This document shows, in pieces, positions 22,415 to 33,223 of a stretch of 64,000 nt of DNA (its first letter is position 1; each line of letters starts with the position of its first letter). Where the stretch lies: NCBI GenBank assembly GCA_025765595.1, contig JAIVFH010000020.1:124001-188000 (forward strand), written 5' to 3'. The notes beneath the pieces are model-generated. The model saw only the letters and a list, made by a program, of their open reading frames with translations. It was not told the origin of the DNA and ran no database searches. This DNA comes from Obelidium mucronatum (taxonomy: Eukaryota > Chytridiomycota > Chytridiomycetes > Chytridiales > Chytriomycetaceae). Made by a program: the position numbers and the translations under genes.

Positions 22415-23518
22415 CTACTTCTTTCCTAAACCATACAGCTCAAAAACACTGATAGCAGTCCATTTTCTATTTCTACAAAATCGCATAAAAGAAAATAAGA
22501 CACATGTTTAGACACAATTCTATGTGGAATTTTCGAAAAAAAAGAGTAGTACTTACTCTGCCTCTACAAACACTAGCGACCGTTCTTCATTGTAAAACAC
22601 CTCATCATCGACTTCTTCCAATTTCCGTGGAAGACAGTGCATAAACATCCAGTTTGGCTGGGCTCCACCTTCACGAGCCATTTCCTCAGTCACCTTGTAC
22701 CCAGCAAAGGCTTGCAACCGCGCTTCCTTCTCTGATTCCTGACCCATAGAGACCCACGTATCAGTAACAATAATGTTTGCATTGAAGACTCCTTCCTTGG
22801 GCGATGTAGTGTACTTGACTTTTCCATACGGAATATCAGACGGCTTCTTGCCTTCCTCCTCGACATACTCCTTGATGTCGGCATCGATTTCGTACCCCGC
22901 GGGGGTGGCCACAGTCAGGTTGATTCCCAGGCGCGGCAGCGACACCAGCAGCGAGTTGATGACGTTGTTTGCGTCGCCGACCCACGCAACATTGACGCCG
23001 TTCAGGATGGGCAGCGCCGCGTGCGGGTCGCGCACCAGGGCGTCGATCTGCGGCTTCGTCAGGAAGGCCTCGTAGATGGTCATGATGTCGGCCAGGCCCT
23101 GCATGGGGTGGTACTTGTTTGTCAGGGCGTTGATGACGGGCGCAGCGCAGTACTTTGCGAGTTCTTCGATCTCGCTGTGGTCGCCGAGACGCGCAAACAC
23201 GGCGTCGACCATGTCGCCGACGACCTGGGCCGTGTCGCGCCAGGATTCGCCGCCTTGCTTCGGATCCCCGAGCTGGATGTCGTTTGCGCCGAGGAACATC
23301 GGGTGGCCGCCGAGCGCAGCCCAGCCGGCCTCGGACGAGATGCGCGTGCGCGTCGACTTCTTGGCGAAGAGCAGCCCGAGCGTGCGCCCCGCGAGAAGCC
23401 GCTGCGCCTCCGCGGGCAGCGGCCCGCCGTGCTTGACGACGAGCGCGCGGTGCACGAGTGCGAGGATGCCCTGCGGCGTCAGCTGCCGCAGCGTGAGGAA
23501 GTCTTTGGCGCCCGCCAT
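22415..23518 (-). CDS. Ornithine carbamoyltransferase, copy 2
   Basis: Paralogue of the neighbouring OTC in the same orientation, with closely matching protein sequence: AKKSTRTRIS, NKYHPMQGLADIMT, VAWVGDANNVINSLLVSL, DTWVSMGQES, HCLPRKLEEVDDEVFYN. ATG is at 23518 (MAGAKDFLTLRQLTP), so the catalytic domain begins almost at once, with no presequence. One intron (22556-22473) splits the 3' end; exon 2 encodes ENRKWTAISVFELYG and ends at TAG 22417-22415. The 5' two thirds is very GC-rich with G/C-ending codons, unlike copy 1. This suggests a cytosolic form, or a mitochondrial one with unrecognised targeting. Its start lies 88 bp from the threonine synthase start. Confidence 0.93.
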
Positions 23519-23606
23519 CTTGCTGTGCGTTCTTTATCGATTTCAGGGAGATAACAAAGAAATCTGTAGTGACATCATTTTTGCAATTCAATCCAGAAAA
23601 ACTGAA
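23519..23606. promoter_or_regulatory. 88-bp shared promoter of OTC2 and THR4
   Basis: The start codons of two divergently transcribed amino-acid biosynthesis genes are 88 bp apart, so they must share promoter DNA. Co-regulation by amino-acid starvation is an inference; I could not point to a clear Gcn4-type TGACTC site here. Confidence 0.5.
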
Positions 23607-25540
23607 ATGCTGTACAGGTCTACTCGATCAACTGCCCCAGTCACTGCCAGCGACGCTTTTGGTTTCGAGGATGCCGTGCGCACTGGTCTCTCGGCCGACG
23701 GAGGCCTGTTTGTGCCCACCTCAGTCCCCCAGTATGTCCGCCGACACATCCTTCGTGTTACAGTGAGCTAACACACATTCAAGCATCTTTGACTTTGCCC
23801 AGAACGCTCAAGAATGGTCTCAACTCAAGTACCATGAAGTTGCCTTCAAGATCTTCAGAGCCTTTATTCCAGTCGAGGAAATCTCAGACTCTGATTTGCT
23901 GGCTCTTTTGAAAAAGTCGTATGCTACTTTTGATGATGAGAGAGTCACACCTGTTGTCAAGCCGGGATCGAGCGAAGGAAACAGTATGTATTTTCTTTTC
24001 TGTTTTTAGGGGGGTATCTTTGGTGCACCTTTGCTTTGGAAGGGAGGGAGCCTTATCTATTTATCGGATCGGATCCCAAAAAAACACGTGCCACATTGAA
24101 TTGATGGAGTAGTCGCAAGAACTCAACTATTTGGAAGTCCTTTTGCATTGATTGTTTCGGGGACCGATGCTGGGATGGATGCTGTTTCTGTTTCAGATCC
24201 TCAAGGGAGAGCTTCTTATGACGACATCAATCATTAACGCAAAATCAATGTTTCCATAAATAGTCCGTATTCTCGAGCTATGGCATGGACCCACTTTTGC
24301 ATTCAAGGATGTTGCCCTGCAAGCCTTGGGAAACCTCTTTGATTTCTTCTTGTCTCGGGAACAGCCAGCAAACAGCAAAGCCGAAAGAAGCGACCGCATC
24401 GCTGTTTTGGGAGCCACATCTGGAGACACTGGAGGCGCTGCTATTTATGGTCTTCGTGGAAAGCGTAACGTGGACGTCTTTATTCTGCATCCAAAGGGCC
24501 GTGTGAGTCCTGTCCAGGAACAGCAAATGACCAGCGTTCTGGACCCCAACGTTCACAACATTGCTGTAGACGGCGCCACTTTCGACGACTGTCAAGAAAT
24601 CGTAAAAGTATTGATGGGAACCCCCGAATTCAAGAGCAAGTACTCTCTCGCCGCCGTCAACTCCATCAACTGGGCCAGAATCTTGGCTCAAACCGCCTAC
24701 TACTTTGTTTCCTACTTATCCATCATCAAGGAATCCGGCCTCGAAGGCGAAAAGGACCTCACCAAACTCCCCCGCGTCAACTACTCTGTCCCCACCGGAA
24801 ACTTTGGCGACATCCTCGCCGCTTACTACGCCAAACAAATGGGCCTCCCCCTCGGCGACCTCATCATCGCCACCAACGCCAACGACATCCTCCACCGTTT
24901 CATTGAAACCGGAATCTACGAGAAACCAAAGTCACCCACCGCCAACGCCGGAGACGCCGTCAGCGTCACCCACAGCCCCGCAATGGACATCCTCGTCTCT
25001 TCCAACTTTGAACGTGTCTTGTACCACTTTGCGGTGGAAGACTTGAATGGAGACGTGGTGGCCGCGTCCACGTTGATCCAGCAGTGGATGAGCGACCTCA
25101 AGACGGTGGGTCGATTCCAAGTCCCCGATGGTGTCTGGGCCCGCGCCAAAGCGGCTTTCAGATCACAGACTGTTAGTAACAGCGACACGTTGGATGCCAT
25201 CAAGAGATGGTATGGAAGCACTGGATACGTGTTGGATCCACATACGGCGGTTGGGATCGTTTCTGCGGAGCGTGAGACGTTGACGCTGGCGAGTCGTGGG
25301 TTTGACGCGGCAAAGACTTTTAATGTCGTGTTGGCGACGGCGTCTCCTGGAAAGTTCCCGGAAGCTGTCTTCGAGGCGATTCCGTCGGGGTTAAAGTATG
25401 AAGAGTTTGCGCCGTTGCCGTTGGTGAAGCAGGCGGGTTTGCCAAAGAGAATGGTGACGGTGACTATGGCTGGGAATGATCGGGATAAGGCTGTGGCTGA
25501 TGTCAGAAGTGTTCTTGAGGCTACTCTTGCTAAAGTCTAA
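23607..25540 (+). CDS. THR4: Threonine synthase
   Basis: PLP enzyme converting O-phosphohomoserine to threonine. ATG at 23607 (MLYRSTRSTAPVT). The first exon ends in GLSADGGLFVPTSV; an intron leads to HIFDFAQNAQEWSQLKY and DDERVTPVVKPG. An unusually long intron (23984-24263, 280 nt) precedes ILELWHGPTFAFKDVALQ, which carries the PLP lysine. Then LGATSGDTGGAAIYGLRG (phosphate cup), VNSINWARILAQ, SVPTGNFGDILAAYYA, ATNANDILHRF, PAMDILVSSNFER and LDPHTAVG follow. TAA at 25538-25540. The long eukaryotic/fungal form with the THR4 motif set is complete. The strand is opposite to the OTC pair. Confidence 0.95.
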
Positions 25541-25631
25541 ACTCGTTATAAAACAAACAATAAAAGCACAGTTTTCAATATAAAGCGATCAATCTCAAAA
25601 AAAAACAACAAATTTGTTGACGCCATTCAGC

Positions 25632-26941
25632 ATGTCAGGATCCCCAGATAAGAAACCAGAGAAGGTCCCTTTCTTTGCCCAGTTAATTCAGTCAAAAAGC
25701 TGGAAAAGAAAAAAAAGTCTTACGATGAGCTTTTCATCTAGAAACCTACTGCATTCCAGTCTCTTTCAGCAGGAGTGATTGCCGGTGCAATCGAAGGAAC
25801 CATAACATATCCAACTGAATTCGTCAAAACCCAATTGCAACTACAAGGAAAAGTAACAGCGGAGCAACTTGCGTCGTCTGGAAAGAAGGTATTGGGCGAA
25901 ACCCCTCCTTATCAGCTGTAATCTAAAGTGTGTTGTTATTTTTTTTTTCTATGCTGGTCAGCCTTTCACCGGCCCATTGGATGTCGTCAAAGTAACGATT
26001 CGAGAGCACGGATTCTTTGGCCTATATCGTGGTCTATCTGCCCTGGTGTTGGGAACAGCCAGTAAAGCAGGAGTCAGATTTTTGGTCTTTGACCAGATCA
26101 AGTCCGCTTTAGCTGATAAAGATGGGAAAGTTACTGGAGTGAGAATGATGCTCGCGGGACTTGGTGCAGGGTGTGTGGAGGCTGTTGTTGCTGTAACTCC
26201 TACAGAAACAATCAAGTTGAGTTGCTATTCACTGGCACGGGGAGAGGGATAGAAAAAGAGAGAGTTAGAGAGAGCTAATTATTAACGTCGCGGTCTTGTT
26301 TTTTTTTTTAGAACTAAGCTGATTCAGGATCAGAATCAAAAGAACCCTCGATTCAAGGGACTGATTCATGGAACTCGAATTATTGTTGCAGAGCAAGGGA
26401 TCAAGGGAATTTATCAGGGTGTTACAACTGTGATTGCGAGACAGGGTGCTAATTCGGCTGTTCGATTGGCTGCTTACGGAATGATGAGGGAAAAGTTGTC
26501 GGTGCATTACAAGGGAAAGACTATTCCTTGGTACTCGACTTTTGGGATTGGTGCTGTTGCTGGAATTATTACTGTATATACTACCATGCCTTTGGACGTT
26601 CTGAAGGTCAGTGTGTATTGGCGAGCTTCGATATCGTATTGATTTGACTCGTATTTTGTTTTTTCTTCCGGCAGACCAAGATGCAAGCCACCGATGCTCG
26701 TGACAGATACAAGAACTCCGCCGATTGTCTGGTTAAAACTTTCAAAGAAGAAGGAATATTTGCTTTCTGGAAGGGTGCTACTCCGCGACTTGGGCGATTG
26801 ATTGTATGATTCTCCAACTTGCATATTTAAGTGTTTATTTTAACGCCCCCTCCCCTTTTTTATTTATTTTAGTTCTCTGGAGGAATCGTGTTTGTCTGTT
26901 ATGAGGAAGTTATTTCAATTTTCCGCAAGTTTGAGAAGTAA
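25632..26941 (+). CDS. CTP1: Mitochondrial tricarboxylate (citrate) carrier
   Basis: SLC25-family inner-membrane exchanger of citrate for malate. Exon 1 (25632-25664, MSGSPDKKPEK) is followed by an intron to KPTAFQSLSAGVIAGAIEG, then the three carrier repeats: YPTEFVKTQLQLQ with GFFGLYRGLSALVLG; TPTETIK...TKLIQDQ with GIKGIYQGVTTVIARQG; MPLDVLK...TKMQATDAR with GIFAFWKGATPRLGRL. Each repeat has the Px(D/E)xx(K/R) signature. The ending FSGGIVFVCYEEVI and TAA at 26939-26941 match CTP1. The AAYGMMRE and GANSAVR stretches separate it from the succinate-fumarate carrier. Introns are small, many carrying T-runs before the AG. Confidence 0.93.
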
Positions 26942-27166
26942 GAAACCATCAATAAACGGCTTCCACAGAAAGCCGCCTTACATAAAAAAAAAACTTATAC
27001 GATTTCAAGCCTTCAACTCTTGTTTTTGAGTAGTAGCAAAAATGATTAATGTTTAATTATGAAAAGGCAGCCAAAACTCATAATCATTTGGTAAAAAAAT
27101 TTTCATTGTTTTTTTTCCCCCTTTACAATAACACCGCAATCTTGTCATTCTAACTCATCCTTTCAC

Positions 27167-28875
27167 ATGCGGCTACTGTACCTATTATTTCTGTTTCGAA
27201 TTGTTTTGTCGGCTTCATCAACGGGTCCAAAGATAGTTCGGTGAGACTTACTCGTTTTAGGGAAAACATCCAGCTCAATTTTGATCACAAAAAAAATATA
27301 CAGACTCAAGCTGCAAAAGCAAATCCCTACAGTAGAACCTGAAGACTTATTTTCCGAGCAGTATTCCGGAACTGTTCAGAGATACTCAAAGTACGCTGAT
27401 ACCCTGTCCATACAACCTGCCAAAGGTGTCGCTTCGTTCTATTCAAACAAATTTGCATCGTCGAGTGGTTCGAGTGGTAGTGGAGTTTCATTTGAGGTTG
27501 TCAACAATAACGATCAAGCAGTGAGTTGTTTGGATTTTTATTTTTATTTGAAGGGGAATTGGTCTAAATCCTGTATTCCTCAAAAAATTTTCCTATCCCC
27601 CTATAGTATTATGCAAACATTTCTCTTGGTACACCGCCCCAACATATGGTTGTTCAGATTGACACAGGATCCGCGGCTTTTTGGGTGGGCGGAATAGAAT
27701 GCAACAAAGCAGGATTGTGCAATGATCTCAGCCCGTTTGACCCTGCAGCATCATCCACATTCAGCGATACAAGTAACGGTGCCGTGACAAATGTAACTTA
27801 TGGTGTGGGAATGGTTTCGGGAAAGATGTCTGGCGATGTACTGAGCTGGGGAGATTTACAGCTTGCAAGGCAGCAATTTATTCTCGTTGATTATGAGGAT
27901 CCGATTATTGCTTCACAGCAAGCGAAAGCAGTGACAGGTCTTGTGGGATTCGCATATCAAGGTGGGCTGAAAGCAAATGTTTCGTCTCCAGGCTATTATC
28001 AGACGCCGATAGCCGCATTTATCGCCAATGGTCTCATTTCGCAGCCAATGTTTTCGCTGTGGTTAAACGGCTCCACAATTGGAGGAATACAAGCCGATGG
28101 CGGCGGAGAAATGATTCTTGGCGGGATTGATCCGGAACTATGTTCTTCACCCCCGCGCTACTACCCTGTTTCCAAAATCGCAAACAACTACTTTTGGATG
28201 ATCCAAATGACATCCATCAAAACAACCAAGGGATTCGACGTCAACAACCCGACAGCCGCACCATCCGTGAAAACCCTCAAAACCAAGGGCAGCGCGACAA
28301 CATATGCCATCATCGACTCAGGAACAACCTTCATCATCGTAGATCCAAATTTTTACTCACAGCAGCTGATTCCAAGTCTACAAAAGAACTCCATTGGCGA
28401 GCCTGTCGGACTGGTTATGGATGCAACAGGCGCCACGCGGGTATCATGCAAAGATTCCCAACGGCTTCCGTCTGTTGGATTCACGTTTGGTGGACCTGGG
28501 ATTGTAGCTTCAAATGAACCCCTTTTTGAAATCACATGGCAGGATTACGTGTTTAGTGATTCGAAAGGTTGCTTTTTGGGGTTTGTGGCCATGAATGCAA
28601 AAAGTCTTGGGGATGGAAACAGTCCTGTTTGGATTCTTGGGGATTCCTTTCTTAGGAAGGTTTATTCTGTGTATGATATGGGGAATGGGGGACGTGTGGG
28701 GCTTGCGTATTCTGCGAAAACGGGGTCGGCGTTTGTTGAAGGCTTGGAACCGGTGGTGGATGCTAGGAATGGGAAGTCAAATACCGTTGGAGTTGGAGTT
28801 GCTGTTTCGCATGCGTTCCGGATTTCTGCTGGCGGAGTTGGGGCGTTTATTCTATTTTCTTTGGTTCTCTTATGA
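27167..28875 (+). CDS. Secreted, GPI-type pepsin-like aspartic protease (family A1)
   Basis: ATG 27167 begins a signal peptide (MRLLYLLFLFRIVLSASS). Intron 27241-27303 leads to a propeptide (RLKLQKQIPTVEPEDLF...) with a Ser/Gly-rich segment; intron 27521-27606 leads to the mature domain YYANISLGTPPQHMVVQ. Both catalytic motifs are present: DTGSAAFWVGG and AIIDSGTTFIIVD. The flap region (YGVGMVSGKMSGD), CKDSQRLP and ILGDSFLRKVYSVYDM are typical of A1. The C-terminus (AFRISAGGVGAFILFSLVLL) is hydrophobic with no cytoplasmic tail, consistent with a GPI signal as in yapsins. TGA at 28873-28875. Probably acts at the cell surface or in the secretory pathway; substrate unknown. Confidence 0.9.
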
Positions 28876-28971
28876 ATAAAAAAGCACACAAAAAAGGATA
28901 TGATAAGTGCTGGGCCACGAATGGAATAAAGAGCAGGTGGAGAAGCCGAACAGACTTTTGCAAAAAAAATC

Positions 28972-29748
28972 ATGAGCGAAAGACAACCTCGAAAAGACTC
29001 ACCTGAAGTCCAGTTCTCCAAAACCCTTTCATACATCCTGCGCCACGGAGCTGCGAAAGAAGGCATACCCATCCGGGCTGATGGAAACGTCCTTGTGTCA
29101 GACTTGATCAAGCATAAAAAGTTCCGAGGAAAGAAACTGGAGGACTTCCAGCTGGCAGTTGCCTCCAATGATAAACAGAGATATACATTGACGAACGAAG
29201 ATGGACAGTGGCTGATTCGGGCGAATCAAGGCCACTCTTTGAAGGTAGTACTGCAGTTTCTTATTTTGTATCTCTAATATACTTGCAAACTTGCTCTCAA
29301 GGTTGAAGTTGAATTGGAAGAGATTAAAGATCCGTCAGAGATTCCTGTAGTCGTTCATGGAACATACCATCGCTTCTGGAGTGCTATTGGTTTGGCTTTT
29401 TTCAACGCGTTTTGGTTCATGATACTGACTCATTACCGTTGCACAGAACGTGAAGGATTGAAAACAATGAATCGTAATCACATTCATTTTGCTGTCGGGA
29501 AACCAGGGGAGTCTGGTGTGATCAGTGGAATGAGATCATCGTCACAAATCTTGATATACGTGAATATTCCGTTAGCAATGGCTGGTTAGTATATTCTTGT
29601 TATTTGCAAAACTGTGGCTTATTCCTGAGTAGAGGGCATCAAGTTCTATCGATCAGCCAATAATGTAATCCTTTCAAAAGGAATCAATGGCGTTATTCTG
29701 CCAAAATACTTTGCTGAAGTTGAAGTACGGCAACAACCGAAGCAATAA
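28972..29748 (+). CDS. TPT1: tRNA 2'-phosphotransferase (Tpt1/KptA)
   Basis: Removes the splice-junction 2'-phosphate left by fungal-type tRNA ligation, using NAD+. ATG 28972 (MSERQPRKDSPEV), then SKTLSYILRHGAAKEG, IRADGNVLVSDLI, YTLTNEDGQWLIRANQGHS. Further exons give PVVVHGTYHRFWSAI, an intron of about 70 nt, ERE-GLKTMNRNHIHFAVG, SSSQILIYVNIPLAMAG, and KFYRSANNVILSKGINGVIL, LPKYFAEVEVRQQPKQ with TAA at 29746-29748. The LRH, HGT and NHIHFA motifs supply the conserved Arg/His catalytic residues. Length about 200 aa is normal. Confidence 0.93.
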
Positions 29749-29796
29749 ATAGCGGCCAACTTTAGGCATCGTGGGCATTCATCATCTGTATTTTCA

Positions 29797-30486
29797 TCAC
29801 AACTCATCTCTCTCCACTTCGTGCTCCTTTTCAATCACATGCTCTTCGGAGCTATATCTCGGAACGATCTTCACGACCTGGACATTGTATTCGAGGAAAC
29901 TTCCGTAGGGTGCTTTTGGGGCACTCGAGTATCCTTAGAAATGAATGTAAATATGAATGAAAACCAAAAAATAAACAGATAAATAAAAATAAAAACCGTA
30001 AACAGGATCTGGCATAAATCCGTACTCTTGTGGCATTAAAATGTGACGGCGTTCACCTGTATGTGCATAGATTAATTGACCCTTTCGCAGTTCCAAGTTC
30101 CAACACCACCAATCTTACCAACGCAAGCTCCAACAAGACCCTCGTGCAATCCCTTTGGAATTTCCATATCGCTTCGTCCAACAATAAATTCAAACGGATA
30201 CTTTTGTCCACTCTGGTCGAATATCTTGTCTTGCTTCCAAATATTGGCGCGGTATCGAATCGCCGCAGTATCTCCAAGCTCGATTTTGTGAGTACATTTA
30301 TCGGAAGGAACCGATGATTTGATTGCTGGCGGTGACGTGATCAGATGGATAAAATACAACATGTGCTTGGACGCTAAACATACTGATTTCGAGCTCGGTT
30401 GGAGGAATGCGGTTGACTTCAGCTGAAGCAATTGCGATCATCGATGTAATCAGAACGCAAACGAGATGGAGAAAGGAAGGCATCAT
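29797..30486 (-). CDS. ER FKBP-type prolyl isomerase A (divergent, C-terminal RDEL)
   Basis: First of six adjacent minus-strand FKBP genes. ATG 30486 opens a signal peptide (MMPSFLHLVCVLITSMIAIA), then EVNRIPPTELEIS. After an intron come SSVPSDKCTHKIELGD, AIRYRANIWKQDKIFDQS, YPFEFIVGRSDMEIPKGLHE, GLVGACVGKIGERRHILMP and PYGSFLEYNVQVVKIVP. The tail ends ERDEL, TGA at 29799-29797, an RDEL retrieval signal. The active site is unusual: the pocket motif VIKGWD reads EIPKGLHE, losing the pocket tryptophan. It may be a chaperone-like FKBP with weak isomerase activity (inference). Confidence 0.8.
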
Positions 30487-30583
30487 GAAGAAGGGTGGCT
30501 CGCTTTTCTGATGTGATTTTTTTTTGCAAGGTCACGCGGAAAGAATCATGACCAAAAAGGATAAGTTAACTTTGTTTTACTTA

Positions 30584-31208
30584 TTAAAGCTCATCTTTGC
30601 TTTCTTTAACACCCATCAATTCAACATAAAACACCAGTGACATGTATTTTGGAAATTGTGGCCCTTTAGATTGTGCATCAGCACCGAGAACAGAAGGGAC
30701 AATCAATTTCCTATGCTCTCCCACACACATGTTCAAGAGACCCTTTTAAGAGAAAATGAAAAGAGACGGGAGGGTAAGTCTTAACATAAAACAACAGCAT
30801 ACAGTGGTACATAGTCCAGTACCTGATCTAAACCCTTGATGACTTGCCCAGCTCCAAGTGTGAATTCAAATGGTGCGCCACTTTCATTTTCGCAAGTTAC
30901 TATTGAATGTAAATTGAATGTCAAACCAACCTGTCTCGGGTGTTCTCAAACTGAGTCCCATCGGAATACTTTTTTCCAATGTAATGAATGCTGATTTGAT
31001 CATACTTTCGGGTTTTGTACTTGCACTCCGCCGCCGGCACTGACTTTGTGACACCTGGTACCAACGGGAGTTAGAGCGCTTCCTCCGCAGAGCAGTTCCA
31101 GCATTTACCAATCGACAAGAATTTCCTTTGTGGCTTTCCTTCATCATCATCGTCAGCAGTAACTCCAAGGATGCAGAGGGCGGCAATAAACAGGGTTGCA
31201 AGCTTCAT
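30584..31208 (-). CDS. ER FKBP-type prolyl isomerase B (C-terminal KDEL)
   Basis: ATG 31208 begins a signal peptide (MKLATLFIAALCILGVTA) and an acidic DDDDEG start of the mature chain. Introns follow KFLSIG, the ENTRD region and VIKGLDQ. The domain reads [70 protein letters not shown], and YMSLVFYVELMGVKESKDEL, with TAA at 30586-30584. KDEL marks ER retention. The pocket Trp of VIKGWD is Leu here. Intron positions match those of gene C, so B and C are probably the youngest duplicates in the array. Confidence 0.85.
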
Positions 31209-31306
31209 ATTGGTTTCTTTTTTTGTTGAGTTTATTTTTACTATACGCCACATTTCTTTGTCCACTTGATCGTTTCAAACATACGTAGTTTCCTTAAAAG
31301 CATCTT

Positions 31307-31941
31307 TTAAAGTTCATCTTTTCTGTTGAGAATATCCAAGAGCTCCACGGTGAACACTAAAGTTGCACCTCCTGGAATCTTTCCTCCAGCTCCTTGCGCT
31401 CCATATCCAAGGGCAGGGTGGGATAATCAGCTTTCTCTTTTCTCCAACACACATATCCAAGAGACCCTAAATTAAATGTTGAGCTGGTTTGCATCTGTGA
31501 TTTTGAAAAGGAAAGAACACACCTGGTCCCAACCCTTGATTACTTGTCCAGCACCCAAAGTGAACTCAAAAGGCGTATTTCTGTGTTGACAGATTCAATA
31601 AAGATTGAATTGCTCATTTGACTCGCGTGACCACTAGTAATACCTGTCGACGGAGCTGTCAAACTTGGATCCGTCCGCAAACAAGGTTCCAGTGTAGTGC
31701 ATACTGAGTTTATCGTTCTTGCGCGACTTGCGAGTACATTCTGCGGCCGGGACTCTCTTGAGAACGCCTTTCGGGATTGATGAAGGTTAAAACTTAAGTC
31801 TCCCATCCACTTCGATCAAGATAATAGTTAGGTACCAATTTGCAGAGAAGTTGGAGCCTTTCGTTCCTTCTTGACTTCTCCTTCAGCAGCTGCGACTCCA
31901 AGAGCGAAGAGGACTGCAACGAACACCGATGTCAATTTCAT
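31307..31941 (-). CDS. ER FKBP-type prolyl isomerase C (KDEL; one-base frame break)
   Basis: ATG 31941 begins a signal peptide ([18 protein letters not shown]). The sequence continues [56 protein letters not shown] and, after an intron, [17 protein letters not shown]. At 31411-31422 (GGGCAGGGTGGG on the plus strand) the frame breaks. The downstream frame is perfectly FKBP-like ([38 protein letters not shown] 31309-31307). Compared with gene E (CCA CCA TCT CTT GGA) there is one base too many (CCA CCC TGCC CTT GGA). As written the gene would lose its last third and its KDEL. It is either an assembly insertion or a very fresh pseudogene. Confidence 0.8.
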
Positions 31942-31987
31942 GATTTTATTTGTTTGTCGGTTTTTGATTGGATGCCACAAACAGTAT

Positions 31988-32619
31988 CTACAACTCAGAT
32001 CCCTTCTCATTTCTCTCCACGGATCCTTCAGTTTCTTTGCGGCTTTCTTTCGTGGCTCCCAGAAACGCGAGCAACTCGATGTTATAAACAAGATCGGTAT
32101 TTGGCGGAACTAGTCCATTCCATCCTTTTTCTCCAAAACCTGCATATAGTATGTAATCATTAGAAAAGCAAAGGTTTTGCATACTGGTTGAAAATAAAAC
32201 ACAAACCGAGTTGACTTGGAATCGAAACCCTCCGTGTCTCCCCAACACACATATCAGCAACGCCTTTTTCTAGCCCAGCTATGGTTTCTTGCTTCCCCAA
32301 TGTGAATTGAAAGGGACGGTCATGTGGTGCTCTTGTGCTGTCAAACACAGCTCCGCCAGAAAGTAAAGCAGCGTCATAGTGGATCGATATTTTATCTCCT
32401 TTCTTTGTCTTTCGAGTACATTCGGAGGGTGGAATTTGCTTGATTGTTTCTACGTTTTTGTTGTGTGTCAGATCATAAGTAGATGACACGGCGAACCATA
32501 CCATAGTGGAAACTTTCGATCGGAAGAACTTTGTATACTAAATCATCGTCAGACGTTGTGGCAGTTGCGTACTGAGCAATGTATCCCAGAACAGTAGCAA
32601 GAGCCAACTTCTTCAACAT
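31988..32619 (-). CDS. ER FKBP-type prolyl isomerase D (divergent, C-terminal GSEL)
   Basis: ATG 32619 begins a signal peptide (MLKKLALATVLGYIAQYATA). The mature part starts TSDDDLVYKVLP. An intron leads to IKQIPPSECTRKTKKGD, KISIHYDAALLSGGAVFD, PFQFTLGKQETIAGLEKGV, ADMCVGETRRVSIPS. Another intron leads to GEKGWNGLVPPNTDLVYNIE, LLAFLGATKESRKE and EKGSEL, TAG at 31990-31988. The VIKGWD pocket motif has become TIAGLEKG, losing the Trp and the aspartate. The tail GSEL is a degraded or alternative retrieval motif. Probably the most diverged member in function. Confidence 0.78.
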
Positions 32620-32707
32620 TTAAAACCCATAATAACGAACAATCATTTTCACATCAATGTAATTGTGCGTATTTCTTTTAATTTCCCCACTAAACGAAAA
32701 AGATTGT

Positions 32708-33188
32708 TCAAAGATCAGTTCTTTGGTTCAGAATGTCCAACAACTCCACGTCGAAAACAAGTGTGGCACCACCTTGAAGCATCAAAGGTTATTCAAACTA
32801 GAGAAAAAGGAATGATGATACCTGGAATAACTCCTCCAGCTCCACGGTCGCCGTATCCAAGAGATGGTGGGATCGTGAGGGTTCTCTTTTCCCCAATGCA
32901 CATATCCTTAAGTCCTTGGTCCCAGCCCTTGATAACCTGACCACCACCGAGAGTGAATTGAAACGGACGTCTGCCAACCGACGAGTCAAACTGCTTTCCA
33001 GTTCCGAAGATAGTCCCAGTGTAGTGCATGCTGAGCTTATCGCCATCAGCGGACTTTCTTGTGCAATCTTCAGCAGCAACTTCCTTGGTCACATCAACAA
33101 CCAACTCAGTTGGAGGAGCCTTTGTGTCGGCTGCAAAGGACAAGGCAGCAGTCGCAACGAGAGAGAGGAGAACGGAAAAAACACGCAT
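32708..33188 (-). CDS. FKBP2-like ER prolyl isomerase E (C-terminal RTDL)
   Basis: The best-conserved member. ATG 33188, signal peptide [19 protein letters not shown], then [92 protein letters not shown]. One intron near the 3' end leads to [20 protein letters not shown] and TGA at 32710-32708. All FKBP pocket residues (Tyr, Phe-Asp, Phe, Val-Ile, Trp, Tyr) are visible, so active isomerase and FK506/rapamycin binding are expected. The RTDL end resembles the RTEL end of animal FKBP2. Confidence 0.9.
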
Positions 33189-33223
33189 TGATTTTGCAAG
33201 TAATTATTTTACACGTATTATAT

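Noticed and set aside
22836..23591. Long Arg/Ala/His-rich frames on both strands over OTC2
   Set aside because: GC-rich codons create stop-free shadow frames; the only conserved protein here is OTC2.
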